The position numbers and the translations under genes were made by a program. From Ruminiclostridium sp. (GTDB taxonomy: Bacteria; Bacillota_A; Clostridia; Oscillospirales; Oscillospiraceae), in the NCBI GenBank assembly GCA_017521345.1, contig JAFXCU010000067.1:1-28621 (forward strand): 28,621 nt of DNA. Direction: 5' to 3'. The notes under the pieces are model-generated. The model was not told the DNA's origin. It saw only the letters and a list, made by a program, of their open reading frames with translations, and did no database searches. Of the stretch, positions 7,414 to 14,595 are shown piece by piece. The stretch's first letter is position 1. Each line of letters starts with the position of its first letter.

Positions 7414-8869
7414 GGAACCCATGACCGAGCGGGAGTTCGACCTGCTGCTGGAGACCAGCCTGCCCGAAGCGCCCCCTTCTGACGTGACCAAGTGGGTCAA
7501 CCCCTGGCGGACCGCCATGGACCGGATCCTGGTGGGCTTTGCCCTGAAGGGGATCACCCTGCACTTCTTCCTGCTGCAGTATATCCTGCCGGCCGTCGGC
7601 TCGGTCCTGCTGCTCTTGGGCTTCCGGAGCCTGCGGAGGGAGAACCTGTGGTTCCGGCTGTGCTATGTGATCTCTGTGTTCCAGGCGGCCGAGACCCTGG
7701 TGTGCCTCGTGGCCAACGCCACCATCTACAGCGGGACAGTCAATCAATTCCTGCTGGGCTATGCCGTCCCCCTGCTGGCGGTGAACCTGATCCAGCTGCT
7801 GTGCTTCTGGCTGGGGTTCCGGTCTGTGCGGAAGAAGGCCGGGCTGGCCCCCGGGGCTGCCAGTGCCTTTGCCCTGCTGGTTTGGAACGCCATCATCTGC
7901 TGGCTGGGCCTCCTGGAGGTGGGGAATATGCCCCTGCTCATTGGGGGCATCATCCTGGTGCTCTATCTCTGCATCCTCCGGTGCCTGTGGACCCTGTCCA
8001 CCCACCTGGACGAGGCGGGGTATGCCGTCCGGGCCGCCCCGGTCCGGGTGGAGGACGGCCTGCTGGTGAAGGTGTTCGTCGGTGTCCTGGTGGTGGGAAT
8101 GGCTGTGGGCTATATCTTCTTTGGCAGCTATCCCATGACGTGGACCCCGGCAGCAGAGACCGGCCACCAGGAGATCAGAGACCATCTGGTGGAGCTGGGG
8201 GTTCCCGAGCAGGTGGTCAGCGACCTGACGGAGGAAGACCTCCTGGCCTGTGCAGGAGCGGTGGAGGTCGTGATGGACCAGCGATACCACTCCCTCACCG
8301 ACGGCATGACCACGGAGAGCACAGGTGAGGGGGAAGAGCTGCTGATGACCCATGCGGCCCTTCGCTTGGACGAGAAAACCTGGAAGATCATCCACCACTT
8401 CCAGTGGGTGGTCCACCCGGGGTTCCGGGGGACGGAAAACATCCAGTTCTGGTCGGCCGACCGGGACAGCGAGGGCTGGGAAAGCGCCAGAGAGTGGACG
8501 GGGCAGCTCCTGTATGACAAGGAGGGGCAGACCTTCACGGCCCCCTGCTACAGCCTGGAGCCTGTGACCTATGACTACAGCAGCTGGTTCTCCGGGCAGC
8601 AGACCGTCACCGATGTGTTTGCGGCCTTCTCCCTGCCCGATGAGGGGGAGAACCACCGGGGCTATGCCTCCTATACCATCCGGGAGGTCCAGCCAGGTTG
8701 GATCGTCAATTCCTGGATGAACTATACCCATCAGCTGAGCGCCATCCAGTATCCCGTCCAGACGGCCACGGCCCATGAGCAGAGCGGCGCCTGGAGCAAC
8801 TACAAGTTCCTGACCATCCAGGATGCCCTGCAGTTTTCGATCGATGAAGGAGGCATCGACAATTGGTGA
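7406..8869 (+). CDS. Polytopic membrane protein with large C-terminal domain, candidate regulator of the sigma factor
   Basis: A 487-residue protein that I can describe but not name. After about 40 polar residues (with VNPWRTAMDRI) come hydrophobic stretches at about 41-73, 82-107, 115-138, 150-171, 175-196 and 219-240, then a soluble region of about 245 residues rich in Trp, Tyr and acidic residues. Basic loops (RSLRREN, RSVRKK) suggest the C-terminal region lies outside the cell; the side of the N-terminus is ambiguous because 41-73 could cross once or twice. GGGAGGTGA precedes the ATG, which overlaps the sigma gene by eight bases, so translation is coupled. A role as anti-sigma factor or sensor is inferred from position only; no known anti-sigma motif (zinc-binding HxxxCxxC or RsgI-like) is visible. 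It could instead be a co-regulated effector. Confidence 0.75.
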   Translation: MRKEPMTEREFDLLLETSLPEAPPSDVTKWVNPWRTAMDRILVGFALKGITLHFFLLQYILPAVGSVLLLLGFRSLRRENLWFRLCYVISVFQAAETLVCLVANATIYSGTVNQFLLGYAVPLLAVNLIQLLCFWLGFRSVRKKAGLAPGAASAFALLVWNAIICWLGLLEVGNMPLLIGGIILVLYLCILRCLWTLSTHLDEAGYAVRAAPVRVEDGLLVKVFVGVLVVGMAVGYIFFGSYPMTWTPAAETGHQEIRDHLVELGVPEQVVSDLTEEDLLACAGAVEVVMDQRYHSLTDGMTTESTGEGEELLMTHAALRLDEKTWKIIHHFQWVVHPGFRGTENIQFWSADRDSEGWESAREWTGQLLYDKEGQTFTAPCYSLEPVTYDYSSWFSGQQTVTDVFAAFSLPDEGENHRGYASYTIREVQPGWIVNSWMNYTHQLSAIQYPVQTATAHEQSGAWSNYKFLTIQDALQFSIDEGGIDNW

Positions 8870-8890
8870 CCCCGCCGAAAACGAGAGGCT

Positions 8891-8923
8891 GGAAAAAATG
8901 AGAGGGGGTCCGCCATTTTTTCC
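8891..8923 (+). terminator. AT-rich hairpin after the sigma operon, possible terminator
   Basis: A perfect 10-bp inverted repeat (8891-8900 with 8914-8923) has a 13-base loop, and the 3' arm carries TTTTTT. It lies 22 bases after the stop codon. The T-run is inside the stem rather than after it, so terminator function is plausible but not certain. Confidence 0.45.
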
Positions 8924-9050
8924 GGGGTGTGAGAAAAAAACGAGCGCCTATCTAACGAATAAACCAACTAATATAACAAACTGAACTCTCTCTATGGGGG
9001 AGAGAAAAGATTTGATGGATTTTGCGGTTACCGTTGAGGATACCACAAAA

Positions 9051-9172
9051 AAGGCTCCCTTGTGTAAAGGGAGCTGGCACGGCGAAGCCGTGACTGAGGG
9101 ATTGTCGAAGCCTGGCAGGTTACAACCTCTCCGCCCCTGCGGGGCACCTCCCCTTACACAGGGGAGGCTTCT
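9051..9172. repeat. MITE-like repeat with GGCTCCC terminal inverted repeats
   Basis: An element of about 122 bp with imperfect inverted ends of about 26 bp: AAGGCTCCCTTGTGTAAAGG at the left and, at the right, the complement of AAGCCTCCCCTGTGTAAGGG. Internal small palindromes include CACGGCGAAGCCGTG and CCGCCCCTGCGGGG. It has no coding capacity. With the hairpin at 8891-8923 it accounts for most of the 354-base gap 8870-9223; the AT-rich 8931-9040 shows nothing I can name. Confidence 0.7.
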
Positions 9173-9190
9173 CTTCACTGAACACACAAA

Positions 9191-9216
9191 AGCCCCGACG
9201 GGTCACCGTCGGGGCT
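9191..9216 (-). terminator. Terminator of the arsR-family gene
   Basis: An 11-bp GC-rich stem (9191-9201 with 9206-9216) has a GTCA loop and is followed by TTTTG on the minus strand, eight bases past the repressor stop codon. Confidence 0.8.
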
Positions 9217-9223
9217 TCAACGT

Positions 9224-9589
9224 TTATTCTTCTGCCGGGCAGGAGATGGCCATGAGGGTCTCCATCATATGATGCAGAGCCCGGGCGGTGGGGGTGTCGG
9301 CCGCCTTGTAGTGGACCTCCTTGCCCTCCCGGCGGCTGACGATGAGGCCCGCCGCCTTCAGCTGTTTTAAGTGGTGGGAGACTGCCGGGCTGGACATGTC
9401 CACCATGGCCGACAGGTTGGCCACGCAGGCCTCCCCGTGGCACAGGAGCCAGAAGATCCGGGTCCGGCTGGGGTCGCTCAGGAGGCGGTTCAGGTCGGCC
9501 ACCGCCTGGAAGGATTCCGGCTGGGGCAGGTGTTCCAGGATGTGGTCCATGTTCTGCCCGTGGTCGTGGGGCAGGTGGGGGTGCGGCAT
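9224..9589 (-). CDS. ArsR/SmtB-family metal-sensing repressor with His-rich N-terminus
   Basis: A 121-residue winged-helix repressor expected to release DNA on binding Zn, Cd, Co or Pb. The N-terminus MPHPHLPHDHGQNMDHI carries five His within 16 residues. HGEACVANL (Cys50, Cys55) corresponds to the alpha-3 ELCVCDL metal site of CadC/ArsR, the recognition helix is SSPAVSHHLKQLKAAGLI, and the C-terminal helix has Asp98 and His106-His107, resembling the alpha-5 zinc site of CzrA/SmtB. The start at 9589 is set by AAGGAGG before the ATG; an in-frame ATG further upstream lacks one. It is divergent from an HMA protein and a heavy-metal ATPase, with a palindromic operator between them, so it most likely represses that exporter operon and possibly itself. 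Confidence 0.92.
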   Translation of the reverse strand: MPHPHLPHDHGQNMDHILEHLPQPESFQAVADLNRLLSDPSRTRIFWLLCHGEACVANLSAMVDMSSPAVSHHLKQLKAAGLIVSRREGKEVHYKAADTPTARALHHMMETLMAISCPAEE

Positions 9590-9618
9590 GGGCAGGGCCT
9601 CCTTTCCGTGTTTGTTCC

Positions 9619-9624
9619 AGTATA
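9619..9624 (-). promoter_or_regulatory. Extended -10 box of the arsR-family gene
   Basis: The minus strand reads TGGTATACT, an extended -10 (TGnTATACT), about 30 bases upstream of the start codon. There is no convincing -35 at 17 bases, as is common with extended -10 promoters. Confidence 0.5.
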
Positions 9625-9651
9625 CCACAGTCCGAGTCCAAAGGAAAGGCC

Positions 9652-9680
9652 TTGACAGCAGGGGAGAGAGGTGGTACACT
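9652..9680 (+). promoter_or_regulatory. Promoter of the metal export operon
   Basis: TTGACA (9652-9657), 17 bases, TACACT (9675-9680). This near-consensus sigma-A promoter puts the transcription start near 9687, just before the palindromic operator. Confidence 0.85.
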
Positions 9681-9696
9681 CAAGTCACAAAGATTA

Positions 9697-9714
9697 AACG
9701 ATTGCTTAATCGTT
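9697..9714. promoter_or_regulatory. ArsR-type operator
   Basis: Perfect inverted repeat AACGATT-GCTT-AATCGTT, located about 10-28 bases downstream of the predicted transcription start and immediately before the ribosome binding site GAAAGGAGA. Its position between the repressor gene and the exporter genes makes it the obvious binding site of the divergent repressor. Confidence 0.78.
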
Positions 9715-9730
9715 GAAAGGAGATTGTGCC

Positions 9731-9949
9731 ATGAAAAAGACCTACAAGATTGAAGTGGACTGCGCCAACTGTGCCAACAAGATGGAGGCCGCCGCCAACA
9801 AGACCCAGGGGGTGAAGGAGGCCGTGGTGAACTTCATGACCCAGAAGATGGTGGTGGAGTTCGGCGAGGGCCAGGACCCCGCTGCCGTCATGGAGACCGT
9901 CCGCAAGAACTGCAAGAAGGTGGACGACGACTTCGAGATCTTCCTGTAA
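9731..9949 (+). CDS. Free-standing heavy-metal-associated (HMA) domain protein
   Basis: A 72-residue metallochaperone-size protein with one ferredoxin-like HMA fold. The metal site is Asp10-Cys11-x2-Cys14 (DCANCA), the form seen in the N-terminal domains of Zn/Cd/Pb pumps rather than the MxCxxC of copper chaperones. It would bind a soft divalent cation in the cytosol and pass it to the pump encoded four bases downstream. The ribosome binding site AAGGAG precedes the ATG at 9731; the in-frame ATG at 9713 overlaps the operator and is unlikely. The neighbouring ATPase lacks this domain, so this gene appears to be the detached N-terminus of a CadA/ZntA-like pump. Confidence 0.93.
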   Translation: MKKTYKIEVDCANCANKMEAAANKTQGVKEAVVNFMTQKMVVEFGEGQDPAAVMETVRKNCKKVDDDFEIFL

Positions 9950-9953
9950 CGCC

Positions 9954-11828
9954 ATGACCAGAAAGCAGAAAAAGACCCTCCGCCGCATCCTGATCGCGGC
10001 GGGGCTCATGGTCCTGCTGGCCTTCCTGCCGGTGACCGGCTGGCTGCGGTTTAGCCTGTACCTGATCCCCTACCTTATCATCGGCCACGACATCCTGCGA
10101 AAGGCCGCCCTGGGGGTGAAAAACCGCCAGGTCTTTGACGAGAACTTCCTCATGGCGGTGGCCACCCTGGGTGCCATTGCCTTAGGGCTCACCGGGGACG
10201 GAGACTACACCGAGGCCATCGCCGTCATGCTCTTCTACCAGATCGGCGAGCTCTTCCAGAGCTATGCCGTGGGCCGGAGCCGGAAGAACATCAGCCAGCT
10301 CATGGACATCCGCCCTGACTATGCCAACATCGAGACGGCATCCGGTCTGGAGCAGGTGGACCCGGAGGAGGTGGCCGTGGGCACGGTTATCGTGATCCAG
10401 CCGGGGGAAAAGATCCCCATTGACGGCCTGGTGGTGGAGGGTTCCTCCTCCCTGGACACCGCCGCCCTCACCGGGGAGAGCCTGCCCCGGGATGTGGAGC
10501 CGGGTCAGGAGGTCATCAGCGGGTGCATCAACCTGACCGGCCTGCTGAAAATTCAGACCACAAAGAACTTTGAGGACTCCACCGTGGCGAAAATTCTGGA
10601 CCTGGTGGAGAACGCCTCCTCCCGGAAGGCCCGGTCGGAGCAGTTCATCTCCCGGTTCGCCCGGGTGTACACCCCGGTGGTGTGCTGTGCCGCCCTGGCC
10701 CTGGCCCTCCTGCCGCCCCTGGTCCTGGTGGTCATGGGGGAAGCCCCCAACTGGGGGGAGTGGGTCTACCGGGCCCTGACCTTCTTGGTCATCAGCTGCC
10801 CCTGCGCCCTGGTGGTGAGCATCCCCCTGACCTTCTTCGGGGGCATCGGCGGGGCCAGCTCGGCAGGCATTTTGGTGAAGGGCTCCAACTACCTGGAGGC
10901 CCTGTCCAAAACCGAGGTGGTGGTCCTGGACAAGACGGGGACCCTCACCCAGGGGACCTTCCAGGTCACCGCCATCCACCCCGCCGGTCTCACCCGGGAC
11001 CGGCTGTTGGAGTACGCCGCCCTGGCGGAGAGCGGGTCCTCTCACCCCATCAGCCGGAGCCTTCGGCAGGCCTGGGGGAGGGACCTGGACCGGAGCCGGG
11101 TCACCGAGATCCGGGAGCACAGCGGCCGGGGGATCACCGCCCGGATCGACGGCATCCCTGTGGCCGTGGGCAGCGGAAAGCTCCTGGAGGACCTGGGCAT
11201 CCCCTACACTCCCTGCCGGGAGACTGGCACCCTGGTCTATCTGGCTTTGGATGGAGTCTACGGGGGCTGCATGGTCGTCAGCGATGTGGTGAAGCCCCAG
11301 GCCAGGGAGGCCATTTCTGCCCTGGCCCGGGCCGGGGTGAAGCGTACCGTCATGCTCACCGGAGACACCGAGGCCGCCGCCCGCGGAGTGGCAGAGGACC
11401 TGGGCATCCGGGAGGTCCGCAGCCAGCTCCTGCCCGGGGATAAGGTTTCCCAGGTGGAGACCATCCTGGCGGAGACCGCCGGGAAGGTGGCCTTCGTGGG
11501 GGACGGCATCAACGACGCCCCCGTCCTGTCCCGGGCGGACATCGGCATCGCCATGGGGGCCCTGGGGTCTGACGCCGCCATCGAGGCGGCAGACGTGGTC
11601 CTCATGGACGACGACCCCAGAAAGATCGCCCAGGCCATCCGCATTGCCCGCAAGTGCATGGCCATCGTCTACCAGAACATCCTCTTTGCCATCGGGGTCA
11701 AGGGCCTGTGCCTGATCCTGGGGGCGGTGGGCCTGGCCAACATGTGGCTGGCCATCTTTGCCGACGTGGGGGTCATGGTCCTGGCGGTTCTCAACGCCGT
11801 CCGGGCGCTGTTCGTGAAAAAGCTGTAA
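9954..11828 (+). CDS. cadA: P1B-type heavy-metal ATPase (Zn/Cd/Pb exporter) lacking its own HMA domain
   Basis: A 624-residue membrane pump that exports divalent soft metals using ATP. In order: a short basic N-terminus, membrane helices, the actuator loop TGES (173-176), the transmembrane metal site CPC (282-284), the phosphorylation motif DKTGTLTQG (Asp326), the His364-Pro365 dipeptide of the nucleotide domain, the hinge GDGINDAP (516-523), and final helices with a Lys in the penultimate helix (GVKGLCL) and an Asp in the last (FADVGVMVLAVLNAVRAL). The last two residues are the ZntA-type signature that points to Zn/Cd/Pb rather than copper. No N-terminal metal-binding domain is present; the small HMA gene four bases upstream presumably serves in its place. 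Expression is expected to rise on metal-induced release of the divergent ArsR repressor. Confidence 0.95.
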   Translation: MTRKQKKTLRRILIAAGLMVLLAFLPVTGWLRFSLYLIPYLIIGHDILRKAALGVKNRQVFDENFLMAVATLGAIALGLTGDGDYTEAIAVMLFYQIGELFQSYAVGRSRKNISQLMDIRPDYANIETASGLEQVDPEEVAVGTVIVIQPGEKIPIDGLVVEGSSSLDTAALTGESLPRDVEPGQEVISGCINLTGLLKIQTTKNFEDSTVAKILDLVENASSRKARSEQFISRFARVYTPVVCCAALALALLPPLVLVVMGEAPNWGEWVYRALTFLVISCPCALVVSIPLTFFGGIGGASSAGILVKGSNYLEALSKTEVVVLDKTGTLTQGTFQVTAIHPAGLTRDRLLEYAALAESGSSHPISRSLRQAWGRDLDRSRVTEIREHSGRGITARIDGIPVAVGSGKLLEDLGIPYTPCRETGTLVYLALDGVYGGCMVVSDVVKPQAREAISALARAGVKRTVMLTGDTEAAARGVAEDLGIREVRSQLLPGDKVSQVETILAETAGKVAFVGDGINDAPVLSRADIGIAMGALGSDAAIEAADVVLMDDDPRKIAQAIRIARKCMAIVYQNILFAIGVKGLCLILGAVGLANMWLAIFADVGVMVLAVLNAVRALFVKKL

Positions 11829-11839
11829 GTGCAAGAAAA

Positions 11840-11864
11840 AGGCTCCCCTGTGAGGGGAGCCTTT
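11840..11864 (+). terminator. Terminator-like hairpin after the metal ATPase
   Basis: Stem AGGCTCCCCT/AGGGGAGCCT (11840-11849 with 11853-11862), GTG loop, only three T on the plus side but AAAAA before it. The arm closely resembles the end of the MITE-like repeat at 9051. Confidence 0.6.
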
Positions 11865-11887
11865 GGCGTTGGTATATACCTACCTAT

Positions 11888-11971
11888 TGTAGGGGCGGAT
11901 GCCTTCATCCGCCCGGAACGTAGCGTTGTTCCTCGACGTTGGCAGGGCCGATGTGGGCATCGGCCCCTACG
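11888..11971. repeat. Double-hairpin dispersed repeat, copy 2
   Basis: Two outward hairpins, GGGCGGATG-CCTT-CATCCGCCC and GGGCCGATG-TGGG-CATCGGCCC, are flanked by GTAGGGG and CCCCTAC. The outer 13-base ends pair at 12 positions. The size (84 bp) and architecture match the copy at 6679-6759, while the roughly 30 bases between the hairpins differ. Confidence 0.78.
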
Positions 11972-12038
11972 AATTTCGTTTCGACTGCAGCAAGGCCCTT
12001 CTCAATAGAGGAGGCTTGGGGTCTGCCTCTGGCCAGCC

Positions 12039-12067
12039 TTGCTTTTACCCGGTCATGTCGTTATAAT
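12039..12067 (+). promoter_or_regulatory. Promoter of the U32-like/MATE operon
   Basis: TTGCTT (12039-12044), 17 bases, TATAAT (12062-12067), placing the transcript start about 24 bases before the ATG at 12098. Confidence 0.72.
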
Positions 12068-12097
12068 GAGAAAAACCACATTCGGAGGTTTTCTTTT

Positions 12098-13072
12098 ATG
12101 TACGAACCCATTCTGCCCCAGGGGGAGGCCGCGGCCCTGATGCCGGGGGCCTCCTACAGCGTGCCGGGGCTGTTCCTTTATTCCGGCCTCATCTACGCCG
12201 CTCTGGACCAAGTGAAGGCCAAGTTCGGCTACGACATTCCCGTCAAATACATCTACGGCTCTCCCCAGGTCCGGTGGAACTGCGGCCGTCCTGTCCTCAT
12301 TGACCACGGCTACACCGATGCCGACCTGGAAGCCGAGCTTCAAAAGGCCGTGGACCGGGGGATCACCCCTCTGCTGCCCTTCTCCTCTCCGGTCATCACC
12401 CGGGAGGAGCTGGACGACCCCAGAGGCAACTACCTGCTGTCCCTCCTGGATAAGCTGGGGGGCGGGGTCATTGTGGTCAGCCCCCTCCTGGAGGAGCACA
12501 TCCGCACCAACTTCCCCAACATCCAGGTCCACGCTTCGGTGATCATGACCTGCTACGGGGCGGACCGGACGCCGGACTACTACCAGGATCTCTCTGACCG
12601 CTATGACCGTTATGTGGTCCACCCGGATGACAACTTTGACCTGGACCTTCTGGACAAACTCCCCCGGCAGGGGGCGGAGATCATGGTCAACGAGCGGTGC
12701 GTCCGGAACTGCCCCCAGCGGGGGGAGCACTACCTGGCCAACGCCAGGGACCAGGTGGCCATGATCGAGGGGACGGGGGAGTTCACCAACTTCCTGGACC
12801 GCTGCCCCAACGTCCCCGACTTCAAACAGCAGACCACCAAGGAGCGCAACGCCTCCCTGACGGCCCGTGAGTGCCAGGGCATCCGGGCCATGGGCTATGA
12901 TCTCTTCAAGCTCCAGGGCCGCCTGGATATCCCCTATGCCTTCTTCTTTGACTTTTTCCGCTATACCCTGGAAAATGAGGTGGCCTTCCCGGCCATGTAC
13001 CCGCCCTTCTGCTTCGCCATCCGCAACCATCTGAAGGCCACCGAGCGCAAGCGCCGGGAGAAGAAGGGATGA
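12098..13072 (+). CDS. Uncharacterised protein resembling the peptidase U32 family
   Basis: A 324-residue soluble protein that I cannot name with confidence. Alternating short beta strands and helices suggest a TIM-barrel-like fold. MVNERCVRNCPQRGEHY (Cys201, Cys205) plus Cys236 in DRCPNVP resembles the Cys cluster of U32-family proteins, and DLFKLQGR near residue 268 resembles their FKIEGR hallmark. U32-like proteins are known as collagenase-like peptidases or RNA hydroxylation factors with Fe-S clusters, but here the motifs are degenerate, so function is open. The start is set by GGAGG eight bases upstream. The last four bases overlap the ATG of a MATE transporter (ATGA), which implies coupled translation and a shared task. 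Confidence 0.65.
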   Translation: MYEPILPQGEAAALMPGASYSVPGLFLYSGLIYAALDQVKAKFGYDIPVKYIYGSPQVRWNCGRPVLIDHGYTDADLEAELQKAVDRGITPLLPFSSPVITREELDDPRGNYLLSLLDKLGGGVIVVSPLLEEHIRTNFPNIQVHASVIMTCYGADRTPDYYQDLSDRYDRYVVHPDDNFDLDLLDKLPRQGAEIMVNERCVRNCPQRGEHYLANARDQVAMIEGTGEFTNFLDRCPNVPDFKQQTTKERNASLTARECQGIRAMGYDLFKLQGRLDIPYAFFFDFFRYTLENEVAFPAMYPPFCFAIRNHLKATERKRREKKG

Positions 13073-14409
13073 AAGGGGACCTGACCCAGGGGAGCATCAC
13101 CAAAGGGCTTCTCCTGTTCTCCCTCCCCCTCATCTGCGGAAACCTCCTCCAGCAGGTCTACAACCTGGCGGATACCTGGCTGGTGGGCCGGTTCTTGGGG
13201 GAGCACGCCTTAGCGGCGGTGGGGTCCTCCTATACCCTTATGACCTTCCTGACCTCCATCCTCCTGGGACTCTGCATGGGCAGCTCGGCCTACTTCGCCA
13301 TCCAGTTTGGCCGGCGGGACATGGCCCGGCTCCGGCGGGGGGTCTTTCAGTCCTTCCTTCTGGTGGGCGGCCTGACCCTGGTGCTGAACGGGGGCGTCTA
13401 CCTGCTGCTGCCCTGGTTCCTGGAGGTCCTCAACATCCCGGCGGAGGTCTTGGCCCCCGCCCGGGAATACCTATGGTGGGTCTTTTTGGGGATCGCCGCC
13501 ACCTTTCTCTACAACTTTTTTGCCAGCCTCCTCCGGGCAGTGGGGGACTCCCTGACACCCCTGAAATTCCTGGGGGTGTCAGTGGTCCTGAATATCGCGC
13601 TGGATGCTCTCTTTATCCTGCCCCTGGGGATGGGGGTGAAGGGGGCGGCCCTGGCCACGGTGATCTCCCAGTATGTGGCGGGTCTGGGCCTGGCGATCTA
13701 CACCTGGAAGACCGCTCCCCACCTGCGGGTGGGGAAGGAGGACCGGACCTGGGAGGGGGGCTCCCTTCGGAGCATCCTGAACCTGTCCCTTTTGACCTGT
13801 CTCCAGCAGTCGGTGATGAACGGGGGCATTTTGATGGTCCAGGGCCTGGTGAATTCCTTCGGGGCCACCGTCATGGCGGCCTTTGCTGTGGCGGTGAAGA
13901 TCGATACCCTGTGCTATATGCCCATCCAGGACTTCGGCAACGCCTTTTCCACCTTCGTGTCCCAGAATTACGGGGCAGGGAACCGGGACCGCATCCGCCA
14001 GGGCATTCGCCGGGCGGCGGCCTGCTCGGTGTCCTTCTGCCTGGTGATGGGCGGCCTGGTCTGCCTGCTGGCCCCCCAACTCATGGCCCTCTTTGTGGGG
14101 GCGGAGGCGGGGGAGGTCATCGCTGTAGGGGTGGGCTACCTCCGCATTGAGGGGACCCTCTACCTGGGCCTGGGCATCCTCTTCCTGCTGTACGGCTACT
14201 TCCGTGGGGTGGACCGGCCTGCTGTCTCGGTGGTCCTCACGGTCTGCTCTTTGGGGACCCGTGTGGCCCTGGCCTACGCCCTGGCACCCCTACTGGGGGT
14301 GACGATCATCTGGGCGGCCATCCCCATTGGTTGGTTCCTGGCCGACGCCGTGGGCCTGTTCCTGGTCCGGCGGGAACAGACGTCCTTTGTCATTTCCCAC
14401 AACACGTAA
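13069..14409 (+). CDS. MATE family efflux transporter (second of three)
   Basis: A 446-residue polytopic exporter. The N-terminus GSITKGLLLFSLPLICGNLL followed by QQVYNLADTWLVGRFLG is the classic MATE first-helix signature, and the second half repeats it weakly (NLSLLTCLQQSVMNGGILMV). PLGMGVKGAALATVISQY is also characteristic. It is the second gene of an operon with the U32-like protein, whose stop codon overlaps its start as ATGA. The operon closes with a terminator right after the stop. Substrate unknown; it is only distantly similar by eye to the other two MATE proteins in the window, so it is not a recent duplicate. Confidence 0.93.
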   Translation: MKGDLTQGSITKGLLLFSLPLICGNLLQQVYNLADTWLVGRFLGEHALAAVGSSYTLMTFLTSILLGLCMGSSAYFAIQFGRRDMARLRRGVFQSFLLVGGLTLVLNGGVYLLLPWFLEVLNIPAEVLAPAREYLWWVFLGIAATFLYNFFASLLRAVGDSLTPLKFLGVSVVLNIALDALFILPLGMGVKGAALATVISQYVAGLGLAIYTWKTAPHLRVGKEDRTWEGGSLRSILNLSLLTCLQQSVMNGGILMVQGLVNSFGATVMAAFAVAVKIDTLCYMPIQDFGNAFSTFVSQNYGAGNRDRIRQGIRRAAACSVSFCLVMGGLVCLLAPQLMALFVGAEAGEVIAVGVGYLRIEGTLYLGLGILFLLYGYFRGVDRPAVSVVLTVCSLGTRVALAYALAPLLGVTIIWAAIPIGWFLADAVGLFLVRREQTSFVISHNT

Positions 14410-14410
14410 A

Positions 14411-14439
14411 AAAAGGGCCTGTTTTTCAGGCTCTTTTTT
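14411..14439 (+). terminator. Terminator of the second MATE gene
   Basis: Stem AGGGCCTG/CAGGCTCT (14414-14421 with 14427-14434, one mismatch) with a T5 loop and a following TTTTT run, directly after the stop codon. Confidence 0.85.
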
Positions 14440-14464
14440 GTATGCCGAAAATGGTCGAGGGGAG

Positions 14465-14493
14465 TTGAATTCTGAAAAAAAGGGGAGTAAGAT
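14465..14493 (+). promoter_or_regulatory. Candidate promoter of the MBOAT/DHHW operon
   Basis: TTGAAT (14465-14470), 17 bases, TAAGAT (14488-14493). It would start a transcript near 14500 that runs through a terminator hairpin before reaching the MBOAT gene. Confidence 0.55.
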
Positions 14494-14499
14494 AGGGGC

Positions 14500-14560
14500 C
14501 GAGAGAAGGACGGACCGGTCCCGCAAACAAGTCAGGCTCTTGAGGAGCCTGTCTTTTTTT
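14500..14560 (+). ncRNA. Short leader or small RNA upstream of the MBOAT gene
   Basis: About 60 bases between the predicted transcription start and the end of an intrinsic terminator. It contains the self-complementary GGACCGGTCC (near 14512-14521) and then the terminator. It may be an attenuator leader or an independent small RNA; I do not recognise a known riboswitch class. Confidence 0.35.
14531..14560 (+). terminator. Intrinsic terminator in the leader of the MBOAT gene
   Basis: Stem CAGGCTC/GAGCCTG (14533-14539 with 14545-14551) followed by TCTTTTTTT. It lies 35 bases before the MBOAT start codon and downstream of its only visible promoter, so it must regulate the operon, end a small RNA, or back up the preceding terminator. 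Confidence 0.8.
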
Positions 14561-14580
14561 GCCCTCATCCGGCCGTCAAT

Positions 14581-14586
14581 GGAGGG
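14581..14586 (+). promoter_or_regulatory. Ribosome binding site that decides the MBOAT start
   Basis: GGAGGG abuts the ATG at 14587, which is too close, but sits nine bases before the ATG at 14596. The second start also gives the MVF N-terminus usual in AlgI-like proteins. Confidence 0.75.
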
Positions 14587-14595
14587 ATGTCCCAA

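Noticed and set aside
8948..9272. Small genes over the MITE-like repeat on either strand
   Set aside because: The translations are simply the repeat hairpins read through, without ribosome binding sites or a plausible protein composition.
9731..9949. Copper chaperone CopZ
   Set aside because: The metal motif is DCANC without the Met of MxCxxC, and the adjacent pump has Zn/Cd-type residues in its last helices.
14500..14560. Cyclic di-GMP riboswitch upstream of the MBOAT gene
   Set aside because: A CCCGCAAAC segment recalls part of the GEMM-I consensus, but the leader is too short and the other conserved parts are missing.
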